DNA of 10,664 bases from the NCBI GenBank assembly GCA_902493345.1, contig CABUPM010000076.1, forward strand, positions 1 to 10,664, given 5' to 3'. This stretch comes from an uncultured Eubacteriales bacterium. GTDB taxonomy: Bacteria > Bacillota > Clostridia > Lachnospirales > Bianqueaceae. This document shows positions 1 to 7,207 of this stretch, piece after piece. Positions within the stretch are counted from its first letter, which is position 1. Each line of letters opens with the position of its first letter. Under the pieces are notes generated by a model. The model was not told the origin of the DNA. It did not search any database and saw only the letters and a list, made by a program, of their open reading frames with translations. A program made the translations under genes and the position numbers.

Positions 1-3000
1 CTTCCTGCCGGGCCTTTCCCAGCTTTTCCAGCACCTTGCGGATCCGGGTCAGACGAACAGAATCTTTTTCTTTTTTCTCTACCGGGAAGGGCAGGATGAT
101 GCGGAGCGTATCCTCCTTTGGAAGGATCCTGGCTCCTCTCCCCATCTGGGGCACCAGCTTCAGAAGCTTTTCCAGATCCAGCGGGGCATCCTTACGGAAG
201 TGCAGCCGGAGCTCTTTTCCGTCCTCTTCCAGACTGTCGGCACCCAAATCGTTGGCCAGTGCCTTGAGAAAACTGATATCCACGAGATTTCCAACCGGAG
301 CCGGCATATCTGAGTAACGATCCAGCAATTCCTCCTGCATCTCCAGATACTCCTCTTCATTGGTGATCGCCGCAATCTTCTTATATACCTCCAACTTCTG
401 TGCCTCATTGGATATATACGTTGATGGAATATACGCGTCCACTCCGATCCGCATCGTCGTCTCAAAGGTCGGACGTACCGGCGTATTCTTCAGCTGTTCC
501 ATCGCTTCTCTCAGGAGTTTGCAGTATAGCTCATATCCTACCGCTCCCATATGTCCATGCTGTTCCGCACCCAAAATATTGCCTGCGCCGCGAATCTCCA
601 GATCCCGCATGGCAATCCGGAAGCCGGAGCCAAATTCCGTAAATTCTCCGATGGCCTCCAGCCGTTTCTGCGCGACTTCTTTCAAGACTTTATTTTTAGG
701 GTACATAAAATACGCATATGCCAGCCGGTCCGAACGGCCGACACGTCCCCGCAGCTGATACAGCTGCGCGAGTCCCATCGTATCGGCGTCGGCGATCAGA
801 ATCGTATTGGCATTGGGGATATCCAGCCCTGTCTCAATGATGGTCGTGCAGACCAGCACATCAATCTCCCCTTCGACAAATTCCATCATCACGTTCTCCA
901 GCTCCCGCTCTGACATCTGTCCATGCGCAAAAGAAACTCTGGCCTCCGGCGCGAGCTTCTGCACGCGAAGCATCTGCTGCTCAATATTCTGCACACGGTT
1001 GGACAGGAAAAAGACCTGCCCGCCGCGTCCGATTTCCCGATATATCGCTTCACGGATCAGCTCCTCGTCCTCTTCCATGACAAAGGTCTGAATCGGATGC
1101 CGCTCCTGCGGCGGTTCCTCTAGAACGCTCATGTCCCGTATTCCGGACATGCTCATGTGAAGCGTTCTCGGAATCGGTGTCGCCGTCAGCGTCAAAACAT
1201 CCACATCCTTTTGCAGTGCTTTGATCTTTTCCTTATGGCTGACGCCGAACCGCTGCTCCTCGTCCACGATCAGAAGTCCCAGGTCCTTAAACTTTACATC
1301 CTTTGACAGAATCCTGTGGGTTCCGATCAGGATGTCCACGGTTCCTGCCGCCGCGCCCCGCAGTGCCTCTGTAATCTGTTTTTTCGTGCGGAACCGGGAG
1401 AGCAGATCGATATGCACCGGATACTCCCGCATTCTGGAGGTAAATGTATTATAATGCTGCTGCGCAAGGATCGTCGTCGGAGCCAGAATCGCTACCTGCT
1501 TACCATCCTGTACCGCCTTGAATGCGGCACGGATCGCAATCTCCGTCTTACCATAGCCTACATCGCCGCAGATCAGGCGGTCCATAATCTTGTGGCTCTC
1601 CATGTCATGCTTGGTATCTTCAATAGCGTTCAGCTGGTCCTCTGTCTCCTCGTAAGGAAAGCTCTCTTCAAACTCCCTCTGCCATACGCTGTCTTTGGAA
1701 AAGGCGAATCCCTGCCGGGCTTCCCGCTCCGCATAAAGCTGAATCAGATCCTCTGCCAGCTTGGCAACCGACTCCTTGACTTTATTTTTGGCGCGCTGCC
1801 ATTCCTGTCCGCCGAGGCGGTTTACCTTGGGTTTAGCATCCTCTCCGCCTACATAACGCTGCAGCAGATCCAGAGAAGTCGTCGGCACATAGAGCACGCC
1901 TCCGTCCCGATACAAAATTTTGAAATAGTCTCTGCAGGCATCGTCGGAATCCAACTGAACGATGCCCTGATAGATTCCTACGCCGTGCGTCTCATGGACT
2001 ACATAATCGCCCACTGTCAGCTCGCTGAACGTGCCGATCTTCTGTCCCTCTTTGAATTTGCGGCGGCGCTTTTTCTTCTTCTGCCTTGCTGCGGACTCCT
2101 GCTGCACTGCCAGAACGAACTTTCCCTCCGGGCATACAAAACCATGGCGCAGCTGACCCTTGATCACGGTAACGATCCCCGGAGGAGGCGCTTCCTCCGC
2201 CTTATCTGATCCCCGGACGGGAATCTCCTCTTCCTGTAGATAGGATATAACCATCGGAATCCGTAAGCTGGACTCCGTCAGAAGAAGCACCCGGTATCCC
2301 TTTTGCGTATAGTCCCGCAGATCCCGGATCAGCTCCTGCTGTTCATTCATAAGTACATTCACGGAGCGGCTCTGCATCCGCACGATCTCTTTGACCGGAA
2401 ACATCTGCTGATTCGCTGCCAGAAGGCCGCACATGTACACGCCGGCATACTGCTGCATCACCCGCGTCACTTCGACAAAATCCGGGAACAGCTCACACTG
2501 TCCCGGCAAGAGATAGCCCTTCTCCAGTCTTCCTTGTATACTCTGCGCGATTTCTTCCTGAAATGTCCGTACTTTCTCCCGGATTCTCGCGGGCTCTTCC
2601 AGGATCAGCAGCGTATTTTCCGGCATATACTGCAAAATGCATTCGGTCTCTTTATAAAAATAACCGATATGGGCATCCAGTGTTCTGGAGCGCGCGCCGT
2701 CCATCCGGTACAAAAAGGAATCCGTCATCTCCCGGATTCTCTGCGCCTCTTCCGCTTTGCCGCGCTTTTGAAAACGCGCTGCCGTTTCCTCGGTTTCTTT
2801 CTGAATCCTCTCCAGTCCCACTCTCTCGGTCTCCGAATCGGCAATGATCTCCCGCGCGGGCTCGATGCGCATCTCTGTCAGGCGGTGCGCAGAGCGCTGC
2901 GTCTCCGTATCCAGCACCCGGATCGAATCGATCTCGTCTCCCCAGAGCTCCACACGATAGGCTGTATCTTCCGTCAACGGATAGATATCGATTACGCCGC

Positions 3001-3526
3001 CGCGAATCGAAAACTGTCCCGCGTGCTCTACCTGATCCCTACGGCTATACCCCATATGGACCAGACGTTCCGCGAGCTCCTCCGGCGGCAGTTCCTGTCC
3101 GACTCTCTTAAAAATCGTAAAATCATGAAAAACGGCATGGGGAACCAGACGGTCAAAGAGAGCTTCCACCGGAACCACCAAGACCTTGGCCTTCTGTTCA
3201 TGGATTGCGTGAATCGCCTTCAGGCGCTGCTCCTCGATCGCTCCGCCCCGCACATCCGCACTGTAAAACAGCGGATCCTTGGCTGGAAAGAACGCTGTCT
3301 GGGAAGGATGGTAGAACTGCATATTTTCCATGACTGCTCTGGCGCTGACTTCATTGGCCGTAACGATCAGAATCGGTCTGTCCATGTCCTCGGCCAACGC
3401 GGCCGCCAGATAGTCCTGTACTCCCTCTCCGATACCAGAAACAAGCACCGGCTCTTTTGCAAGCGCCCGTGCTTTGATCTGTCCATATCCCGGAAACTCA
3501 AGTGCCGGCTGAAAAATTCCACGCAT
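1..3526 (-). CDS. mfd: Transcription-repair coupling factor Mfd (3' end cut by window edge)
   Basis: ATP-dependent DNA translocase that removes RNA polymerase stalled at lesions and recruits UvrA for nucleotide excision repair. I read 1175 codons on the minus strand with no stop; the family is about 1150-1180 residues, so only a few residues should be missing. Domains in order: an N-terminal UvrB-like module with GQFSIRGGVIDIYP near 170-183; a basic linker at 482-492 (QKKKKRRRKFK); the RNA-polymerase-interacting CarD-like domain starting VGDYVVHETHGVGIY at 505-519; a RecG-like helicase with Walker A GDVGYGKTE (654-662), DEEQ (755-758), TATPIPRTL and motif VI RGRVGR (926-931); then the C-terminal TRCF domain (about 1015 onward). 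The ATG at 3526 lies 1 nt after the pth stop and has GGAG inside the end of pth, so translation is probably coupled. All helicase motifs are intact. Identification is secure. Confidence 0.97.
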   Translation of the reverse strand, partial: MRGIFQPALEFPGYGQIKARALAKEPVLVSGIGEGVQDYLAAALAEDMDRPILIVTANEVSARAVMENMQFYHPSQTAFFPAKDPLFYSADVRGGAIEEQRLKAIHAIHEQKAKVLVVPVEALFDRLVPHAVFHDFTIFKRVGQELPPEELAERLVHMGYSRRDQVEHAGQFSIRGGVIDIYPLTEDTAYRVELWGDEIDSIRVLDTETQRSAHRLTEMRIEPAREIIADSETERVGLERIQKETEETAARFQKRGKAEEAQRIREMTDSFLYRMDGARSRTLDAHIGYFYKETECILQYMPENTLLILEEPARIREKVRTFQEEIAQSIQGRLEKGYLLPGQCELFPDFVEVTRVMQQYAGVYMCGLLAANQQMFPVKEIVRMQSRSVNVLMNEQQELIRDLRDYTQKGYRVLLLTESSLRIPMVISYLQEEEIPVRGSDKAEEAPPPGIVTVIKGQLRHGFVCPEGKFVLAVQQESAARQKKKKRRRKFKEGQKIGTFSELTVGDYVVHETHGVGIYQGIVQLDSDDACRDYFKILYRDGGVLYVPTTSLDLLQRYVGGEDAKPKVNRLGGQEWQRAKNKVKESVAKLAEDLIQLYAEREARQGFAFSKDSVWQREFEESFPYEETEDQLNAIEDTKHDMESHKIMDRLICGDVGYGKTEIAIRAAFKAVQDGKQVAILAPTTILAQQHYNTFTSRMREYPVHIDLLSRFRTKKQITEALRGAAAGTVDILIGTHRILSKDVKFKDLGLLIVDEEQRFGVSHKEKIKALQKDVDVLTLTATPIPRTLHMSMSGIRDMSVLEEPPQERHPIQTFVMEEDEELIREAIYREIGRGGQVFFLSNRVQNIEQQMLRVQKLAPEARVSFAHGQMSERELENVMMEFVEGEIDVLVCTTIIETGLDIPNANTILIADADTMGLAQLYQLRGRVGRSDRLAYAYFMYPKNKVLKEVAQKRLEAIGEFTEFGSGFRIAMRDLEIRGAGNILGAEQHGHMGAVGYELYCKLLREAMEQLKNTPVRPTFETTMRIGVDAYIPSTYISNEAQKLEVYKKIAAITNEEEYLEMQEELLDRYSDMPAPVGNLVDISFLKALANDLGADSLEEDGKELRLHFRKDAPLDLEKLLKLVPQMGRGARILPKEDTLRIILPFPVEKKEKDSVRLTRIRKVLEKLGKARQE

Positions 3527-3527
3527 A

Positions 3528-4118
3528 TTATTTCTTCTCCTGCTCCGGCTTGACCCGCGGCGTATTGAACCGGTTCATCGCTTTTCCCAGTCCCTGCTCG
3601 ATGATGCAGACGGCGGCTTCCGCGGCCTGCGCGGCTGTCTCCCCAATCTGCTGCTGCTCTTCAGCGCTCATACGGCACAGTACATAATCCGCCAGATCCC
3701 ATCCGGCTGGCTTTTCTCCTACACCGATACGGATTCTCATAAAGTTCTGACTGCCCAGCTGCTCGATAATGTTTTTCAGGCCGTTATGCCCTCCTGCCGA
3801 ACCATTTGGGCGCAGCCGCAAATGGCCGAACGGAATACTCACATCATCACACATCACGATCACATGATCCGGCGCGATTTTATAGAAATCCGCAATCTCC
3901 CGAATCGCTGTCCCGCTTAAATTCATATAGGTCAGCGGCCGAACGACCAACACATTTTCTGTTCCTACCTTTCCCTGCGCGATATCCGCATGGAAACGGA
4001 TTCTGGGAAGGCCGCACCCGAGCTTTTTTCTCAGGCATTCCGCCGCTTCAAATCCCACATTGTGCCGTGTCGCCGCATACTTTCCCTCTGGATTTCCCAG
4101 ACCTGCTATCAGATACAT
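3528..4118 (-). CDS. pth: Peptidyl-tRNA hydrolase
   Basis: Cytosolic esterase that cleaves peptidyl-tRNAs dropped from stalled ribosomes, freeing tRNA for reuse. The product is 196 residues, a normal length. It begins MYLIAGLGNPEGKYAATRHN, containing the family signature with N9 and the catalytic histidine H19. YMNLSG places N66, MCDD places D91 (the partner of the catalytic histidine in the E. coli enzyme) and GGHNGLK places N112. All expected active-site positions are therefore present. It is the middle gene of the glmU-pth-mfd operon, starting 7 nt after the glmU stop with only a weak Shine-Dalgarno (GTGAG), which suggests translational coupling. The tail (about 185-196) is charged and probably disordered. 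In Bacillus the equivalent gene is spoVC and sits between glmU-prs-ctc and mfd, so the context supports the call. Confidence 0.97.
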   Translation of the reverse strand: MYLIAGLGNPEGKYAATRHNVGFEAAECLRKKLGCGLPRIRFHADIAQGKVGTENVLVVRPLTYMNLSGTAIREIADFYKIAPDHVIVMCDDVSIPFGHLRLRPNGSAGGHNGLKNIIEQLGSQNFMRIRIGVGEKPAGWDLADYVLCRMSAEEQQQIGETAAQAAEAAVCIIEQGLGKAMNRFNTPRVKPEQEKK

Positions 4119-4125
4119 CGTTTTC

Positions 4126-5388
4126 TCACTCGCCCTTTTCCTGTTTGGCCCGGTCCTTGGGACTGATCCAGCCCTCTTTATTGACCTGCCTTGCCCTCGC
4201 TACCGCCAATGCCTTCTCCGGCACATTCTCTGTGATGGTGGACCCCGCCGCGATAAAGGCTCCCTTCTGAACATGCACCGGGGATACCAGATTGGTGTTG
4301 CATCCTACAAATACGTCATCCTCAATCACCGTACGGAATTTGTGTACACCGTCATAATTGACGACGACCGTTCCGCAGCCAAAATTAATGCGCTCGCCCA
4401 CATCCGCGTCGCCCACATAAGTCAGATGCGACATCTTGGTGCCGTCGCCGATATTGGAGTTCTTGATCTCCACAAAATCCCCCACCTTTACATCGTTTCC
4501 GATATGGCTGTTGGGGCGCACATAGGCATAAGGACCGACATGGGTATTGCGTCCGATCTGGCTCTCTAGTACCGTGGAATACGCTGCCTCCGTCCCATCG
4601 CCGATTTCGGAAGAAACGATTCTGGAATTCGGCCCGATCACGCAGTTTTTCCCGATCCGGGTCTTCCCTTCCAGGTATGTCCCCGGATAGATCAGCGTGT
4701 TCTCCCCAATCTGCACCTCCGGCGCGATATAGGTGTTTTCCGGCGCCATAATCGTGACGCCTGCCATCATATGCTCCCGATTGATTCGAAGCTGTAGGCA
4801 GCGCAAGGCTTCGGCCATCTGCACTCGGTTCCTCACAATCTCAAATACTCCGCCACTCGGCAGGATTCTCTGTTCCACACGGCCGCCATCAGAGATGACC
4901 CGTGTCAGAACATCCGTCGCCGCATAATGAGACACAGCCTCCAGCGCATCGGCAAGATATTCCGCGCGGAAGCAGAAGCAAAAGCCCTTTCCCCGGCTCA
5001 TGACCGGCAGCATCGTATCTGCCTTGGGCATATAGTAAGTTGCCGCATTGCCATGTTCCTGATGCACCAGCACCAGTTCCTCCAGTTCCTGTGCCGTCAC
5101 AAGCGGCACATCCGCACTCATCACAACAATGTCCGCGCCGTTCTCCATCCTCTGCGCTTCCATAGCTAAACCGCCCTCACTCAGGATCCGAACCTGAGAC
5201 GCGCCTTCCAGCGCTTCCTGGTATACCTTCTCCGCTCCCGGCGCCAGGATGCAGATCTCCTCTGCCCCGGCCTTCTGTAATGCCTGTATCACATACTCAA
5301 TCATCGGACGTCCTAATATTTCAGCAAGGCCAATCGGCGTGGCTCCTTCTGTTCCCGCGATCAAAACCGCATTCCATTGTTTTTCCAT
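4126..5388 (-). CDS. glmU: GlmU-type protein: intact GlcN-1-P acetyltransferase domain, degenerate uridyltransferase domain
   Basis: Canonical GlmU acetylates glucosamine-1-phosphate, then adds UMP to give UDP-GlcNAc for peptidoglycan. I chose the ATG at 5388 (420 residues, AAAGGA upstream) because a TTG at 5418 coincides with the predicted transcription start. The C-terminal left-handed beta-helix (about 210-410) has many hexapeptide repeats and the acetyltransferase residues: R291 in RPNS, K309 in EIKN, H321 and Y324 in KMSHLTY, NYDG around 344, and the RARQVNKEGW tail. The N-terminal domain is odd. The loop GxGTRM...PKxL reads GTEGATPIGLAEILGRPM (12-29), without the usual Arg and Lys. GTGHA reads GGLAM. 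The asparagine expected to bind Mg2+ in VNDRVQ appears as Arg in VRNRVQ (186), although D93 in SADVPL remains. The domain is about 30-35 residues short around the sugar-binding GYGRIVR...EKDA stretch. First gene of its operon; there is no prs between it and pth. Confidence 0.9.
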   Translation of the reverse strand: MEKQWNAVLIAGTEGATPIGLAEILGRPMIEYVIQALQKAGAEEICILAPGAEKVYQEALEGASQVRILSEGGLAMEAQRMENGADIVVMSADVPLVTAQELEELVLVHQEHGNAATYYMPKADTMLPVMSRGKGFCFCFRAEYLADALEAVSHYAATDVLTRVISDGGRVEQRILPSGGVFEIVRNRVQMAEALRCLQLRINREHMMAGVTIMAPENTYIAPEVQIGENTLIYPGTYLEGKTRIGKNCVIGPNSRIVSSEIGDGTEAAYSTVLESQIGRNTHVGPYAYVRPNSHIGNDVKVGDFVEIKNSNIGDGTKMSHLTYVGDADVGERINFGCGTVVVNYDGVHKFRTVIEDDVFVGCNTNLVSPVHVQKGAFIAAGSTITENVPEKALAVARARQVNKEGWISPKDRAKQEKGE

Positions 5389-5423
5389 ATTTTCTCTTAT
5401 CCTTTCTGATTGATGCAACCCTC

Positions 5424-5452
5424 ATTATACTGATTTTTTCAATTTCGGTCAA
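5424..5452 (-). promoter_or_regulatory. Sigma-A promoter of the glmU-pth-mfd operon
   Basis: On the minus strand TTGACC (5452-5447) is followed by exactly 17 nt and a perfect TATAAT (5429-5424). The predicted transcription start is near 5417, giving a leader of about 29 nt before the glmU ATG. This placement also rules out the upstream TTG at 5418 as the start codon. Confidence 0.85.
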
Positions 5453-5473
5453 CCCCATTTTCAGCAAAAAACC

Positions 5474-5501
5474 TTTACAAATCCGGAAAATATGATATAC
5501 T
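5474..5501 (+). promoter_or_regulatory. Extended -10 sigma-A promoter of murC
   Basis: TTTACA (5474-5479), a 16-nt spacer and TATACT (5496-5501), with TG one base ahead of the -10 (TGATATACT), fit an extended -10 sigma-A promoter. The predicted transcription start is near 5508, about 55 nt before the murC ATG. It lies back to back with the glmU promoter; the two -35 boxes are 21 nt apart. Confidence 0.7.
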
Positions 5502-5563
5502 GATATAGTTTAGGGGAGTCTTTCCTCATAGATTATTATATGACAATTACAGAGAGGTCTTTT

Positions 5564-6919
5564 ATGAAACATATTCATTTTATAGGCATCGGAGGCATCA
5601 GCATGAGCAGCCTTGCGTGTATCCTGAAATCCCGTGGATACCAGGTTACCGGCTCTGATCTGAAGGCCACCGCTGTCACCCGTTCTCTGGAAGAACAGGG
5701 AATCACGGTTGTCATCGGACAACGGGCGGAAAACATTACGCCGGGAATCGATGTCGTCGTATTTACCGCGGCGGTTCATGAGGATAATCCGGAACTTATC
5801 GCAGCCCGCGCACGGGTTACGCGGGTCATTGAGCGTTCCGTCCTTTTGGGCGAACTGATGGATGAATACACGCATTCCATTGGTATTGCCGGAACCCATG
5901 GCAAGACCAGCACCAGTACTATGCTGTCCTACATCTTCCTGGAAGCCGAAAAGGATCCGACGATTACGATCGGCGGTATCCTAGAGAATCTGCACAGCAA
6001 CTATCGAATCGGGCATTCCGATTATTTCATCGCCGAGGCCTGCGAATACTCTGACAGCTTCCTTCATTTCCATCCGGAAATCGGGATCGTACTCAACGTC
6101 GAAGCGGAGCATCTGGACTATTTCAAGACCTATGAACGCATGGTGGAGTCTTTCCGCAAATATGTCGCCGGTCTGAAGCCGGGCGGCTGCCTCGTTCTCA
6201 ATAAAGACTACCAGCCCCTCTTCCCGGATTATACCGGCAAGATGCTGACCGTCTCTCTGACGGATCCTTCTGCCGATCTGACAGCAGCGGATATCCGTCC
6301 TTCCGAAAATCATCTGGGCAGCAGTTTTTCCTGTATCTATCAGGGACAGGATCTGGGACGCATTACAATCCACGTTCCCGGCTCACACAATATTTTTGAT
6401 TGTCTGTGTGCCGTTGGCGCCGCGTTGTACAGCGGAATCTCTTTCGATAAAATTCAGTCCGGACTGGCGCAGTATCACAGCCCGAAAAAGCGTTTTGAAT
6501 ACAAGGGAACCATGGGCGGCTGCCAGATCATCGATGACTATGCCCATCATCCTTCGGAGATCCGCGCGACCCTGAAGGCGGCCCGAGAGGTTGTACAGGG
6601 AGAACTCTATGTGGTATTCCAGCCCCATACCTACAGCCGGACCAAAGCCTTCTTCAATGATTTTGTTTCCGCTCTGTCCCTGGCTGATCATATCGTTCTG
6701 GCCGACATCTACTCCGCCAGCCGCGAAAAGGATCCCGGAGACATTCATTCCCGCCAGATCTCGGACGCATTGAAGGCTCTCGGAAAGGATGCCTACTACT
6801 TCGGCTCGTTCACAGAAATCGAAGACTTTTTATCAAAAAAATGTTGTCCACATGATATGTTGATAACTATGGGAGCCGGAGATGTCGTAACTATCGGCGA
6901 AGACCTGCTTTCCAGATAA
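5564..6919 (+). CDS. murC: UDP-N-acetylmuramate--L-alanine ligase
   Basis: Cytosolic ligase that uses ATP to join L-alanine to UDP-MurNAc, the first amino acid of the peptidoglycan stem peptide. The product is 451 residues, normal for the family. The N-terminal Rossmann-like domain opens MKHIHFIGIGGISMS. The ATP loop is GTHGKTS at 110-116. The central domain has EACEYSDSF (158-166), where proteobacterial MurC usually has EADESDGSF; I recall the EACEY form from Clostridia. LNVEAEHLDYF follows. The C-terminal domain has DDYAHHPSEI (324-333), QPHTYSRTK (353-361) and GAGDV near the end. I chose the ATG at 5564 because AGAGAGG lies 6 nt upstream and the protein then starts directly at the conserved beta strand; the in-frame ATG at 5540 has no Shine-Dalgarno. 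It appears to be transcribed alone, ending in a terminator. Confidence 0.97.
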   Translation: MKHIHFIGIGGISMSSLACILKSRGYQVTGSDLKATAVTRSLEEQGITVVIGQRAENITPGIDVVVFTAAVHEDNPELIAARARVTRVIERSVLLGELMDEYTHSIGIAGTHGKTSTSTMLSYIFLEAEKDPTITIGGILENLHSNYRIGHSDYFIAEACEYSDSFLHFHPEIGIVLNVEAEHLDYFKTYERMVESFRKYVAGLKPGGCLVLNKDYQPLFPDYTGKMLTVSLTDPSADLTAADIRPSENHLGSSFSCIYQGQDLGRITIHVPGSHNIFDCLCAVGAALYSGISFDKIQSGLAQYHSPKKRFEYKGTMGGCQIIDDYAHHPSEIRATLKAAREVVQGELYVVFQPHTYSRTKAFFNDFVSALSLADHIVLADIYSASREKDPGDIHSRQISDALKALGKDAYYFGSFTEIEDFLSKKCCPHDMLITMGAGDVVTIGEDLLSR

Positions 6920-7035
6920 GATATCCACAATATCCACATTGTTATTCGGGATCTTCCGTATACGCAATGTGGATATTTTTTTATGGAAAAAGCCCAAGAA
7001 TTCATGTAAAAAATAGAGATCTCCACTTATCCACC
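6844..7035. promoter_or_regulatory. Cluster of six single-mismatch DnaA-box-like sites
   Basis: Compared with the DnaA box TTATCCACA, I find one-mismatch copies at 6844-6852 (+, TTGTCCACA), 6858-6866 (-, TTATCAACA), 6921-6929 (+, ATATCCACA), 6930-6938 (+, ATATCCACA), 6968-6976 (-, ATATCCACA) and 7027-7035 (+, TTATCCACC). A weaker two-mismatch copy lies at 7040-7048 (-). None is perfect. By a hand estimate, about 0.04 sites this close would be expected by chance on both strands of a 192-bp stretch with even base composition. The copies at 6930 and 6968 form the murC terminator stem, so they are not independent. The cluster lies just upstream of the promoter of a helicase-loading operon. In Bacillus subtilis the dnaB-dnaI operon is preceded by a DnaA-box cluster, which makes DnaA control plausible here. 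Binding itself is inference. Confidence 0.5.
6929..6982 (+). terminator. Rho-independent terminator of murC
   Basis: A perfect 13-bp inverted repeat, AATATCCACATTG (6929-6941) with CAATGTGGATATT (6965-6977), is followed by a T run to 6982. The 23-nt loop can form a small inner CGG/CCG helix (6947-6949 with 6956-6958). It starts 9 nt after the murC stop. The stem is A+T-rich for a terminator, but its length and T tract make it convincing. Confidence 0.8.
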
Positions 7036-7081
7036 GCTGTGTGGACTACTTATCGCTTTCCCCTGGTGTATATCTTCCCTC

Positions 7082-7110
7082 TTCACAAAAAAGAGAAAAT
7101 AGGCTATAAT
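7082..7110 (+). promoter_or_regulatory. Sigma-A promoter of the primosome/methyltransferase operon
   Basis: TTCACA (7082-7087), a 17-nt spacer and a perfect TATAAT (7105-7110) make a strong sigma-A promoter. The predicted start is near 7117, leaving a leader of about 90 nt. The spacer is A-rich. The DnaA-box-like sites lie 47 bp or more upstream of its -35. Confidence 0.82.
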
Positions 7111-7116
7111 CAATTC

Positions 7117-7207
7117 ATACAAAAGCCCGGACAAGCTCCGGCCACTTGATACCAGTCAATTCTACAGGACCCAAGTTCCGTCCTTTATCTACAGAAGGAG
7201 GCTTATT
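7117..7207 (+). other. Structured 5' leader with two small hairpins
   Basis: The predicted transcript leader holds two short hairpins. In the first, CCGGA (7127-7131) pairs with TCCGG (7137-7141) across a 5-nt loop. In the second, AGGAC (7166-7170) pairs with GTCCT (7180-7184) across a 9-nt loop. A 7-nt direct repeat, TCTACAG, occurs at 7161-7167 and 7188-7194, the second copy running into the Shine-Dalgarno region. I recognise no riboswitch, T-box or leader peptide here. Confidence 0.35.

Noticed and set aside
1316..3553. Long plus-strand open frames opposite mfd (1316-2209 and 2303-3553)
   Set aside because: They lie antisense to an unbroken mfd frame with all family motifs. Their translations show no recognisable domain and are rich in Arg, His, Leu and Cys, as expected of a shadow.
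5389..5418. In-frame TTG start for glmU at 5418 adding 10 residues
   Set aside because: It coincides with the predicted transcription start just after the -10 box, leaving no leader for a Shine-Dalgarno; the ATG at 5388 has AAAGGA upstream and begins right before the conserved first strand.
5540..5563. Upstream in-frame ATG for murC
   Set aside because: No Shine-Dalgarno in front of it, whereas AGAGAGG lies 6 nt before the ATG at 5564, which begins at the family's usual N-terminus.
6844..7048. The DnaA-box cluster as a chromosome origin
   Set aside because: No perfect boxes, no clear DNA-unwinding element and no dnaA, dnaN or rpmH nearby; a regulatory or titration site is more likely.
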